Assembly (NCBI GenBank): GCA_029891345.1 | Contig: CM056997.1 | Location: 216,357,212-216,421,211 of the forward strand | Direction of reading: 5' to 3' | DNA length: 64,000 nt | Source: Dryococelus australis | Lineage: Eukaryota > Arthropoda > Insecta > Phasmatodea > Phasmatidae | Part shown: in pieces, positions 22,285 through 33,233 of the stretch | How the letters are laid out: every line of letters starts with the position of its first letter | Numbering within the stretch: position 1 is the stretch's first letter | Notes under the pieces: generated by a model | Told to the model about the DNA's origin: nothing | Databases searched by the model: none | Seen by the model: only the letters and a program-made list of their open reading frames with translations | Program-made: the position numbers and the translations under genes

Positions 22285-23419
22285 GGCATCTGTGTCTCGC
22301 GTTTTTTTGGCTACTTTCCCATATTGTCCTTCTACCATATTTGTGTGTAGTATATACTTATATAAATACATTTACATTTATTTTATTTTCTCATATTTTT
22401 ATATACATATATAAATATACATAGTTATTTATAAGATAAATTAAAAGAATTATATATGTATACTTATATAACTCTACATGTATATAAAATAGAATATAAT
22501 TTTATATATATATACATATAGCTAAGTATACATTAAATTGAAAGTAATTTTATATTTACATATTTATATACATATATACACATAGAAACATACATAACAA
22601 TGTATGAATTAAATTGAAAATAATTAAATATTTTCATAGTTATATGTACATAGCTACCTATATATTTAAATTAAATTGAAATGATGTTATATTTACATTC
22701 TTACCTATACTTTTACCTGTATTTAAAATTGAAATAATTTGTTATGTATATACTTATATCCTATACATATACATAGTTATTTACATATTCCTATACATTA
22801 TTATGTTTAGAATAAATTTAAATTAATTTCATATTTCCATATTTATATGTACATGTGTTTATATAAAAATATAAAAAAATTATAGATTCATATCTTGTAT
22901 ATAATAGTACCTGCGTGTTTTCTTCCTCAGAGTGCTGCCATACCGCAAAGATTAATTGCACAATATGAAGGGCTGCATTTTGACCTCGACGAACATGGAG
23001 CCGTGAACCGGCATCATGGCTAACTAGTTATCACCAGTGAAGATTCTGAGATCCGTTTTTCACCTATGTTTTAAAAAATGCAAGTTGACATGAGATGGCG
23101 GTCCGTACGAAGAGTCCTTTTCACGCGACGACGCCCAACTGGGAAGCATGTTGGTGCCCTATCGTGGTGTGTCATTGTTCAGTACAAAGTCCATGTTGCA
23201 CATCGACCAATGGCAAAGCATGGTGGGAGCCTGCTGTAGTCCTGGGCACTTTTATTGCAATGTGTAAATACAGTTTACTCAGGAAGCGATTAAATATACC
23301 GAGGTACCTGGGTATATACTTTTTTAAGGCGAGATTATTAAATAAAATGTTCGTATTTCAGATTTTAAAGGTAGGACCATTTAATTTTATTTTGAAATAC
23401 ATGGAATTTTTTTTTACTT

Positions 23420-23900
23420 CTGACCCACACACACACACACACACACAGCACGTACCGTCGCACTTAGCACCACAATCACAATCAGCACTGCACTTAACAC
23501 CGCAATCGCATTCAGTACCGCAATCAGCACCAGAATCACAATCAGCACTACACTCAGCACCGCAGCTATCACAGTAATCAATACCCCAATCACACTCAGC
23601 ACTGCAATCAGCATCGCAGTACCACAATTAGCTTACAGCACCGCAATTAGCTCAGCAGAACCGCAAATAGCACTGCAGAACCACAATTAGCACTGCAGCA
23701 CTGCAATTAGCACCACAATTATCACCGTAAAACTGCATTTAGCACCGCAATCAGGGGCCATTACGGGTCAATGTGTCAATAGGGTCAATGTGTCAATGGG
23801 GTCAATGGGTCAATGGATCATGGGTCTGAGGTAAATGGGTCTGATGTCAATGTGTCAATGGGTCATGGTTCGATGGGGTCAATGGGTCTGTCTTGTAAGG
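23420..23900. repeat. CA run, AATCAGCACCGC units and GGGTCAATG units
   Basis: Three simple-repeat blocks in a row: CA dinucleotides (23428-23446), irregular GCACCGCAATCA units (23460-23760), then GGGTCAATGTGTCAAT units (23765-23900). The frames of 66-160 codons across this region are products of these repeats. Confidence 0.9.
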
Positions 23901-24474
23901 GGCGGTCTGAAAACACGAGTCAGTTGTCTACTTTAAGTGTGACCCTGATTTATAGGTGAGCGAAGAAGTCTGGAAGAAACTGATGAAGATATAACAGCAT
24001 GTTAATGTGATCGAAGAACTAGCATCTAAAGCCTGCCTACCTATCTGTGTGTGTGTGTGTGTGTGTGATGTCTCAATGCCTGCATGTGATTGGACAGCTG
24101 CAATCATGTGGTAATTCGGTGATTGTTTAGTCGGTGTATGCACAAAATATTAATGGTGCAGTACGATTAGTTCAAAGTCGATATAACATCATAGGTTTGC
24201 ATGTGTATGTATAATCAGCAGTAGCAGGCAGGCTGCGAGGCTTAGTGTTACAACTGCTGTTGTAAAGATACATCGTCTCGGCTATATTATGTATCTTTGC
24301 AAAAAAAACTTCTCTAGTTATTGTTTTCAAGGTCATGGGGTCAAGGACAAGGTAGTCTGCGTATAATATGGTAGTATAGTCTGTAACGTATTATACTTGC
24401 CGACTTGTATGTATTTTTTCTCGAGTTTTTGGTTTTTAAGGCCACGTAAGATCACGATATTTGATAATAATTTA

Positions 24475-24497
24475 GATAGCACTAAAATGGTGCTATC
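24475..24497. other. Short perfect hairpin
   Basis: GATAGCAC, a 7-base loop TAAAATG, then GTGCTATC: an 8-bp perfect stem beyond the outer edge of the right arm. The surrounding 24455-24845 shows nothing else. Likely chance or an element-end remnant. Confidence 0.4.
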
Positions 24498-25224
24498 CAA
24501 AAAGCACATCCAAACACAATATTTATCAACGAACCAGCTTCATATCAACTAGTAATGAAATCAAAATTGCCAAATGCTTTACATTTTCAAGATTGGGTTT
24601 ACAAAAAAGTATTACTATAAACTATAAAACATGATGAATATAAGATTAAAAAAGATATAATGCATTTATTCAAAGACCAAATCGAACAGCAGCTCACTAT
24701 GAGTCATATGTTGTTTGTAAATAGTGTTATTTCACTATGAGATGGTTGTCTTGTAACCACTACAACATCTATGGTTTTCCACTTGGAAATTTAAAATACA
24801 TAAAACACATTAAAACTGGTAAAAAAAAATATATATATATATAAATATTATGTCTTTTTGCCGACCAACTTTTAAACATTTTTTGAATAGTCAAAATGTT
24901 ACATAGCTCTTAATGGCATAATGTATTTTTTCGAGACAGTGTGTTAACCATTAGCATTTTTTTTTCCATGATTACATATTTGTCACATATCACGTGGTAG
25001 CCCATGACATTTGTTGTCTTTGAAAATTTTTCATTGGTACAATCATCGGACAGATATATTAAAAACTAACGAAAACTATTTTGTTTGCAAGCCCCTGGAG
25101 AAATGATTTCGAAATAAAAAGAGTTTTAAAATTATTTGTTTTAGTGTCATGGATTTCATACATTCCTTTATAATAATTTTTGTCACGATATATTTTTAAT
25201 TACTGGAAATTATCGACAATTTAC

Positions 25225-25300
25225 CCCATGGTGTATGAGTTAGAATAATGAACTTTCAACTCAAGGGTATTTGGTTCGCATCCTGCACTCGGCAAGCAAA
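25225..25300 (+). pseudogene. tRNA-like segment inside composite element copy 1
   Basis: ATGGTGTATGAGTTAGAATA (A-box region), an anticodon-arm-like AACTTTCAACTC, then TTGGTTCGCATCC (B-box-like). The same segment in copy 2 has a better GGTTCGTATCC. It is part of the element, not a functional tRNA. Confidence 0.6.
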
Positions 25301-25435
25301 AGGTTTCCATTTAGTATAATGTTTTGAGAAGTAAATGAAATGAATATTTGTAACGAGGAAATTACTATTACCATAATTTTTAATCGAAAAGTTAAAGTTT
25401 TTTTCATTGTAATACTGCTTATTTCTGGACATCAC

Positions 25436-25800
25436 ATTGCTGGAGGCCCGGTATCGTAATGACATCGAGACGTCGCAAATCCGGTATTGTAACAACATCC
25501 AGCTGTCGCAGGCCCAGCATCGTAACGACATCCAGCCGTCGCAGGCCCTGCATCGTAACGACGTCCATACATCGCAGGCCCGGCATCATAACGACATCCT
25601 GCTGTCACAGGCGGACATCCAGCCGTTGCAGGCACGGCATTGTAACAACACCCAGCCGTCGCAGGCCAGCATCGTAGCGACATGCAGCCGTCGTAGGCCT
25701 GGCATCGTAGCTACATCCAGTCACATGCCCGGCATCTTAACTATATCCAGCCGTCGCGGGCCCGGTATCATAGCGACATCCAGCCGTCGCAGGCACGACA
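25436..25800. repeat. 33-bp minisatellite (copy 1), about 11 units
   Basis: Units read CATCGTAACGACATCCAGCC then GTCGCAGGCCCGG, with some shortened units. The same unit in reverse complement forms the minisatellite of copy 2. As 33 bp is 11 codons, long overlapping frames occur on both strands (25437-25811 plus; 25432-25683 minus); these are artefacts. Confidence 0.92.
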
Positions 25801-26154
25801 CTGTCGGATAACAATTAGCCGCCAGTCCATATTTCCATCAGGCCGCTTCCAGCATAAGACAGCCGGCTGGTATCGGCTGGTCGAAGTTTGTCGGCTAGCT
25901 TTTACCTGCCCGATTCTGGTCCATACTTTTATGTTATGTTGTTATGGAATAGATTTTGTATTTTGCCGGTAGCAGTACAATGTATTTTTGACACTGTCGG
26001 AAAACAGTCAGCCACCAGTCCATATTTCCACCGGGCCGCTTCTGGGATAAGACAGCAGGCTGGTATCGGCTGGGCGGAGTTTGTCGCCTAGCTTTTACCG
26101 GCCCGATTCTGGCCCGTTTTTTCCGCGTTTGATAAAATAGCAATCAAAATACAT

Positions 26155-28610
26155 CCATGTGATCTACTCTGGCACATCCAGCCACTTCCCTGTCATAGGC
26201 TTCCTAAATACCTACTACAACTCCACGCCTACTCTGCCGAAATGCAACTTCTGACAAGCCAACGTGGAACTTATTCAATGTGAACCTTCAAATTCACTAG
26301 TCCTAAACATCCCAATAAACACCAGCCATGATATCGACCAACAAGTTGACACCCTCACCATCGCCATCCAAAATCCTGCTAACCTAGCTATCCCAAAAGA
26401 CTGCTCTTCAATCATACACCCCACACTACCACCTCATATTCGCAATCTTCAAAAGCAACTCAATATAATCAGAAGACTTGGGCAACATAACAGAAATCCA
26501 TTTTATCACGACAAATTATTACAGCTAAGAACTCTCCCCAGACAAATCTACACCCAATGACTCGCAGAGGAGGCAGCCAACAAAGTCAAATCTCTCTCAA
26601 TCCAAGAAGGCTCCATCTGTAAGAACATCCGAACTATCAAAGCAAAGCCTCAGCCTACCCCACTACTCAAGAATGGCCACATCATCAATGAATCAACAGA
26701 ACAAAAGACAGAAGAACTAGCTAGACACTTCAAATGGACCTACACTCAGCCAATTCTAACACATACTCTATCACCTCCTCCAAGTGGCAGGGAAGATGAA
26801 ACGGAAACCGCAATAACCCTACCAGTAATCGACTCCACACCAGACGCACGACTAGTCCACCCTGGGAGAAATCACCCACGTTCTAACAAAAACTCTCATA
26901 ATATCTACTACCCAGGAAAAGACAACATCCCGAACACAATTCTCATACACTTTCCAAAGAGAGCCATAGTATTACTAACATGCATCTACAATACAGCCAT
27001 CATTCATTCCCACTTCCCAACCACATGGAAAACAACCATCATCGTCCCCATCGCCAAGCCAGGAAAGGACCCATCGTTAGCATCCTCCTACCGCCCAATA
27101 GCCCTATTCCCCACACTAACCAAAGTCTTAGAAAAAATAATTCTGACCAACCTCACCGAAACATTTAGCAAAGACCATCTACTCCCCAATTTCCAGTTCG
27201 GATTTCGCACAAAATGACACCACAATTCATACAATTTCCAGAATCACAAAAACAGTATATACAGAATTCACTAAAAAACAAAGAGCAGCACAACTCTTAC
27301 TAGACCTCACACGAGCCTGCGACTTAGTTCACCATGGTGCCCTCATTGATAACATCTCTTCAACGAATATACAAAGTCATCTCATCCGACTTCTCCACTC
27401 TTCCCTCTCCAACCGAAAATTCCATGTCAGAATTGAAAATCAACATTTATCAGTACACTTAGCAGAAGCAGGTACCCCACAAGGCTGTTTCCTCAGACCC
27501 CTTCTATTTGCACTCCTCATCAGACATCTACTCACCACACCCCACTCCACGATATAACTTTATGCATATGACACCACCATACTGGCAACAGCCACAGAAA
27601 AAGCAGAACTCTCACACAAGTTAACCACTTCTTTCGACATTATCGACTCCTTCTTTAAACCCAGAGCCATCTCCCTCAATGCTGCCAAAACACAGGCCAT
27701 CTACTTTTCCAGCCACCGCCAAGATGGCTCTCCACAAACACTCCAACACAAATATGAAGAAATCACATGGGAAAATGAAGTAAAGTTCCTAGGGGTTCCT
27801 CTCGACTCAAAGCTCAGGTTCAAGAATCACATAAAAGAGGCAGCAGGCAGAACAACAGGAGCCATCCGTGGACTCTCACCTCTACTCAACCACCGCTCAC
27901 AGATTGATCAGAATACACGAGTCACACTATTCACAGCATTCGTCACCCCGCTCTTCACATATTGTTCTCCAGGGTTTTAACCCTCTTCATCATATCATCA
28001 CCCGATCTACACCACACATTACAAAGGACTCCAAACAATAAATGCTCAACCCCCACTCTCACACCGACTGGATCTTCTACAACTAACCAAAGTTCCCAGT
28101 CCTATAACAATAATAACATTAATAGTGTCAAACTTCACCACAATGATCGCATATTCCAAAAATCCTCTAATCAGACAACTAACACAAATCATGCCTGGCT
28201 CAATTCCACCCATGTTCTCCACCACTCACCTCCAGGAAAAGCGATCAGAGAGAATGATTCCCGCCACAGCCAACCAAATCTAAAACCAAGCAGCAATTAC
28301 CTCCACAAAAGAAGATGAAAAAAGGAAGAGGAAGAATATTGAACCCCAGCCCAAGAAGAAATCTATGAAGAATATGTCTCCCGCCTAAAGCTCAGATCCT
28401 CTAAGAATATTCATCGTGGGTTTTTTGACAGCGGGTACTCCCGTATTTCCCACAACAAAATTAAAAAATAATTTAACTAAAGTTCCAAAATAAATTAAAA
28501 GATGTAAAGAACCATTTTTAACCAAAAGCAACATCGACAAATACACCTGCATCAGCACACAAGTTAAAAGTATCAATATTTAATTTAATAAAATAAAGTT
28601 TTGACGAAAT
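26155..28610 (+). pseudogene. Jockey-type non-LTR retrotransposon, 5'-truncated and inactive
   Basis: The first 98-codon frame (26264-26560) carries the region before the RT domain, with RRLGQHNRNPF resembling the Jockey linker. The RT follows in several frames: VPIAKPGKDPSLASSYRPIA (about 27040), a stop after FGFRTK (27216), then LDLTRACDLVHH (motif A, Asp kept), GTPQGCFLRPLLF, LYAYDTTILA (motif C, where YADD has become YAYD), and VKFLGVPLDSKLRFKNHI. The C-terminal part is split again, with a 118-codon frame to 28318. Stops and frame shifts make it inactive. It begins about 20 bp after composite element copy 1, without a visible endonuclease domain. The 3' end is in AATAAAGTTTT-rich sequence near 28600. 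Confidence 0.92.
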
Positions 28611-28690
28611 TAATTACTTCATTGCAAACAAAACAGAAAGCCAATATGCATAGCAGGAATGGCTAACATCTAACACAAATAAAAAAGAGT

Positions 28691-28767
28691 GGTGACCCGG
28701 CCGGGGATTGAAGCTGGATCGCCTTAGTGGGAGGCGAGCAGACTAACCGCTCAGCCACCGTGGCCCC
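28691..28767 (-). mobile_element. SINE family A, head only
   Basis: Minus strand reads GGGGCCACGGTGGCTGAGCG, then TGCTCGCCTCCCACTAAGG and a B-box-like TTCAATCCCC, then CGGCCGGGTCACC. It stops after the head, so the copy is 3'-truncated. Confidence 0.8.
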
Positions 28768-29011
28768 TTGACCTCTCAAGAACACACATTAAGACATAGG
28801 ACAGAAGGGAAGCCGCGCTTTGTGTTCATGACGATCTCGACTTCACGAAGTCCACGGTTCTGTCGAGTTCTCTCTTTTAACATGTGTGACTGCGTTTCAT
28901 AATGTAGGTGATTTACTGCATATAACAACAAAATGCAGTATACTTTCATTGTGAGGAATGACTTATGCTCAAGGAATATACGCATATATGACACACGTAA
29001 TCTCATTTGCT

Positions 29012-29205
29012 AGTGGTGCGGGTGCGGTTAGCCTGCTCGCCTCCCAGTAAGGCGAACCGGGCTCAATCACCGGTCGGGCCACTCCCAGATTTTCGCATGA
29101 GGTAATCGTGGCGGACGATGCTGCTGGTCGGTGGGTTTTCTTGAGGATCTCCCGTTTCCTCCTCTCTGGACCTCTCTGTTAAGAGCCGCCCATATCTCTT
29201 CGCTT
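29012..29205 (+). mobile_element. SINE family A copy
   Basis: Plus strand: GTGGTGCGGGTGCGGTTAG, CTCGCCTCCCAGTAAGGCG, a decayed B box (GGGCTCAATCACC), CACTCCCAGATTTTCGCATG, CTGGTCGGTGGGTTTTC and TCTCCCGTTTCCTCC. With the head at 28691 it forms an inverted pair about 245 bp apart. The frame at 29063-29254 is its shadow. Confidence 0.85.
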
Positions 29206-30855
29206 GGTACTTTGCAATGTTTCGAGGCTTATTAAACAGATTTTTATTTCTCATTATTTAATTTTTAGTTTCATTCTATGAGTTTTCTTTTAGGAGGTTA
29301 CCATTGTTCACTGGTATCCACCATTTTACAGTGTCAAGTCATTGTAAACTGGTGTTGGCTGGGCATTGCTGTAATGTCGTAGTAACGTGAATATTTGGTT
29401 CAGCAAGTTACTTTAAGAGCAATAAATGACATGATTTTGTTTGCGGCAACATTACTTAGAGGCCGTATTAATATTAGCAATTCATCAGTAACTTAGCCTA
29501 TTATTTTTAAGTTTTTGTATATTATTGATATAATTAAATTTGTTAAAATATTATAGTTAAACTAAAACATAAACGTTCAAAGAAATGATCCAATAGTATT
29601 TTTTTTTGTCACAAACAACATTAAACATTTTCTGTATAGTGTCTGCTTTAATTTGCGTGTCGATTTGGCAACAGCGCTGGACTACAGAGCCTTCTGTTGA
29701 TTGGTTACCGATATCTTGTGACACCTTTGTAGAGAACTGTTCAAAAACTCAGTAATTTTCTTGCTTTCTGCTTAATACCGGCTCAAAGGTACAAAATAAA
29801 ACCAAAAGGACAACTCCTTGAACCCTACTTACTCAAGGAAAAATTCGCGAAATACTGGGGGCTCTATTTATTTGCACAGAGCGCTCTGACTAAAAAGCTG
29901 TTTTGTTTTGAGTTCCTGCTCTAGATCTGATGGCAGTACTCTATTTTGTGATATGAGTCGATGGGGTATAGTTATATCACAGAGTAAATAAGTACACAAA
30001 AGCGAAATGGTGCTGCGGTTATTTTGATGGGGGAGAACCTCTTCTCTGATTGGCAGGGCTGCCGGCCGGCAAGCGTGTTACCAGGCGCTGACTGGCGAGA
30101 ACAGCGCAGCGTTCAGACACGGTTATGGCCACTGACGTCATTTTGTTAGCGAGTGCAGCTGTAGTTCGCGGAATAAACGGCTCTTCACATCTGTATCCTT
30201 AACCCATTCAGACCCAGTGTACACAGTTGCATACATTAAGCACACGCAGGCAATTTTTGGTCTGTAGTACTCACTGCGCAGCTCTAATGACACATCATAT
30301 TACCTGAGGGTAAATTATAAGACAACCATAAAACTAGTCTCGGTCATAACTGTAACCTAATATATACCTACATCTCACTGGTTGTCACAACGAAATAATT
30401 GTTGTGTGGACTTGAGTACAGCACGCATCATACAATGTATAGTTTGTAACACCTGAAGCTGTAAATGGAAGTACGTCTGAAAAGGTTAATTAGACTGTGT
30501 TTATTATGTTGCCGTTTACTGATTATGCCTTGGATTCTAAATATAAGGCGGTAATGACCACTAGTAATAAACTGGCGAAGAGATAAATGTTGAACCAACG
30601 CAACGTAATAAATACACTGTAACGCAATTCTTCGCGTTGCGGTAAAACGAGGCGGTTGAACGTACGTGTTGGACCAGAGTGGACGCTGTGCGTGGCTAGG
30701 ACGACGTAGACGGGTGTCGGTTGAGAAGCAAATGGCGTGTTTCCCTTGTTCCAGAAGCGTCGCGTAATTGTGAATGTGCCTTCCGACGCGCTACAAATCC
30801 CCCGGCGCCCGCCGCCCTGATCTACGACGTCGTCGAACGCAGTCAGGCTACATGT
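29206..30855. other. No gene seen; one dispersed repeat piece
   Basis: A stretch at about 30045-30145 (GCCGGCAAGCGTGTTACCAG, CAGGCGCTGACTGGCGA, GACGTCATTTTG) recurs near 54190-54290 and, inverted, near 53615-53700. Otherwise nothing recognised. The GC-rich frame at 30721-30954 runs into the next TIR element and has no domain. Confidence 0.5.
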
Positions 30856-31228
30856 ATCGCCTATTCACGGTATCTCCACACTTTTCCAACCGAAACTCTG
30901 GAAAATCACCCCACGTACGAAGTGTTCGGTTGTTTTCCATGTCTGTTAACATAAAAGTATATTATTCATTTAAAAATGAACTCTAATTTACAATTAATTT
31001 ACGAGTTATAATAAATTACTCGTAATTAAAACATAAACAGAGAAAAAATAGGTATGTTAGTGATGCCCAGTATGAAAAAGTTCTCAAGCAAAATATTTTT
31101 AACCCAGTGCGCACAAATGGACGTTGTTGTACTTTGGGTGTAATATTCCAGTCTTAGTTAAATATATTATAAGCATAACTTCAGCAGGTCTTCAGAAAAG
31201 TTTGAAGTAACCGATAATGGACTATAGA
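30856..31228 (+). mobile_element. ATTCAC-family TIR element (short form)
   Basis: Left end CTATTCACGGTATCTCCACAC; interior CACCCCACGTACGAAGTGTT, CGGTTGTTTTCCA, CAAAATATTTTTAACCCAGT, GTGCGCACAAATG; right end AAGTAACCGATAATGGACTA. Ends are imperfect inverted repeats. No coding capacity, so it looks like a MITE. Related copies are at 33234, 40379 (inverted), 52990 and 55594. Confidence 0.8.
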
Positions 31229-31289
31229 CTACTTGTCGTCCCGTGGGACCACATACCATTACTTCGCCAAGCTGTGTGAAATGACCAGT

Positions 31290-31332
31290 GTGTTACTCCC
31301 AGAGTGCTAACCGTTCAGCCACCGCGGCACCT
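31290..31332 (-). mobile_element. SINE family A, short fragment
   Basis: Only the first 40 bp or so of the head survive on the minus strand: GGTGCCGCGGTGGCTGAACG then GTTAGCACTCTGGGAG. Confidence 0.6.
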
Positions 31333-32094
31333 TTATATTATTAGATACAATGAAATACATAATATTAAAATACAGATATAACTTTGCACTTTTTTTCCCT
31401 TAAGGCAACTGCGCAGGAATGCCATAGATACTGTTTGTAACCATATTTCACACTTTTTCCTTTTTCAGTGTATTTATTAATATAAATGTTAAAAGTTATA
31501 CATGACGATAATAGTTTTTTATAATTTTTGGAAATAAATAGTATTTTCAGAACATTTATGTACTGAGATACGCATATACGCTCAAATACAGACTTCAGGA
31601 ACTAAGGAGTCTCCGAAGCCCTGCCTGCCTATCCATTCAACTACCTGGATAAACGGAGGACCATCCCTACTGTCATCATCATAGAAAGAGACGCCTGATT
31701 TTCCGAAATAAGAGTTCCCCCCTTGTATTTCAAAACATTTATGCTCAGACCCGTTTTCTCAATTGTTACGTGGTTCATGGACGTTTAGTACCGGAGTGCA
31801 CTAGTTCTGATTGGGTTGGTCTAATACGACCTAAGAATCTCAGCTGTTAAGATCTAACAATCGCAAAAGTGGATCTGGGATACAGTGTTTTGTAATACAA
31901 TCATACAGGAACTGTTTTCACGAAAACCAGATGGCTAGACACCCTGTAATATCACGAGTTCCACGGTGCCAGGATAGACTTTACGTTTGTACCTAGTGTT
32001 CTGACACCATTCCTTGCACGACTGTGACATAGTTATGCATTGCAGAAAGAGACCGAGTGAATAATGCATAATCCGTTAGACAAGGCGGATTAAT
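31333..32094. other. No gene seen
   Basis: AT-rich with no recognised repeat or domain. Confidence 0.5.
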
Positions 32095-32330
32095 TTTGGG
32101 ACAAGCTAGAATTAAAAAGGTGTATGTTTATATAACATTAGCCATTGGTCCACACGGCGTTTGACGCCTCATTGAGAACGGTGATCCAATCGTCGCCTTT
32201 CACTGTGACAGCAGACAACCAATGCACAGTTGACATCAGCATATTTGTACATACGACAGTATAGTCTAGCCTGCAGGTCATTGAACTCTCGAATTTTTCA
32301 GGTCTCTAGCAATAGGCTTATCAAGAAGAC
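32095..32330 (+). repeat. Dispersed repeat TTTTGGGACAAGCTAGAATT
   Basis: Matches 37977-38185 in the same direction: GGGACAAGCTAGAATT, TATAAC.TTAGCCATTGGTC, CACAC, ATATTTGTACATACGAC, GTCATTGAACTCTCGAAT-like sequence, and TCTCTAG. A weaker relative (AATTTAGGACAAGTTTAATT) lies inside the long ATTCAC element near 33613 and another near 58010. It probably is the interior of that element family. Confidence 0.75.
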
Positions 32331-32944
32331 TCCAACTAGTGAACAGACAAGATCGCCTTAGTTGCAACGATAATTGTTGGGTTTTTCCCAGACATCAAAT
32401 AAACTAGATAAACACTCATGTGCCTAACAAAGGCTGACCTATGAAACTTGGAGTACTCTATGATACTCCGAAGCACGACGAAAAGTTTGCTTAATCTGCT
32501 AGGCAGGCACGTGCAAATGATATTGTATTACAACCATATGACTTTTAATTAATATGTCAGAGTATTTATAAGTGATAGTTCCAATTTCAATTCAAGAAAA
32601 TACATAATGTGTTCAAAATTAAAATCGTCGAAGGAATTTCAGTCATTCTTGGAAGATGCTTTTTTGAGTCACCTCGGGTGCAGTCATGAGATTTGCTGTA
32701 TGTACCATTTAAGTTGTTTTATTATTGTCTTACAAAACAAAGCAAGCAGTGACAGCAAGAAAAAAATATTGTAGGTAACAAGTTTTAATAGTTGATGGCC
32801 CAGTGGAAAAGAGGAAGGGTACACTTGTCCACATTAGAGTGTAGGTGAAGAACTGACGGAAACGAACGGATTGCAAAACGGGAATAACTCGAGAAAACGT
32901 CGTGAATATCTGGAAACGTAGCTACACGTGAAGATTCTCTGTTG
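32331..32944. other. No gene seen
   Basis: AT-rich; no repeat or domain recognised. Confidence 0.5.
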
Positions 32945-33172
32945 ATAAAGGAGGCCAAGGCGAACTGGGTTCAATACCCGGCCAGGTCACTCCCAGATTT
33001 TCGCATGTGGGAATCATGCCGGGCTATGACGCTGGTTGCCAGGTTTTCTCGGGGATATCCCGTTTCCCCCACCCTTGCATTTCGACGCTGCTCCATACTC
33101 ACCTAAATCACCCTCATGGGCTCTCAAGAGCTCGCTGTTAACAGCTGCTCAAATATCTTGACTCACTCGCTC
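32945..33172 (+). mobile_element. SINE family A, 5'-truncated
   Basis: Starts within the head (GGCCAAGGCGAACTGGGTTC), then the B box GGTTCAATACC, CACTCCCAGATTTTCGCATG, TTTTCTCGGGGATATCCCG, CCCTTGCATTTCGACGC and TCTCAAGAGCTCGCTG. Confidence 0.85.
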
Positions 33173-33233
33173 TGTTGATAAATATTCTGCTTTGATATCA
33201 AAAGAAACGCCACTCCATTTCGCTATTCTATAT

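Larger units (their letters stand above)
22258..24455 (-). repeat. Right arm of the large inverted repeat
   Basis: Reverse complement of the left arm, with TCCCATATTGTCCTTCTACC at its inner edge (22317) and CTCGAGTTTTTGG at its outer edge. It is about 0.4 kb longer than the left arm, mainly from expanded simple repeats (23420-23900) and AT-rich sequence (22340-22900). The arm ends near 24455, where the GACCTTGACC-rich outer part seen on the left is missing. Confidence 0.9.
24845..26135 (+). mobile_element. Composite TIR element, copy 1
   Basis: Matches the reverse complement of the complete copy at 58742-60254. Shared landmarks in order: ATTTTTTGAATAG, TTAATGGCAT.ATGT, GACAGATATATTAAAAA, TTTTGTTTGCAAG, the tRNA-like block (about 25225), GAGAAGTAAATGAAATGAAT, TTTTAATCGAAAAGTTAA, the 33-bp minisatellite (25436-25800), then CAGCATAAGACAG and GAGTTTGTCGGC-like sequence, then GCCCGATTC. 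The outer 5' end with the TIR is missing and the 3' TIR has decayed to GCGTTTGATAAA. The terminal 130 bp is present twice (25790-25925 and 25985-26130). No transposase is seen. Confidence 0.88.

Noticed and set aside
23095..23577. 160-codon frame in the right arm
   Set aside because: Its second half is the CA and AATCAGCACCGC simple repeats, and the left-arm counterpart does not keep the frame.
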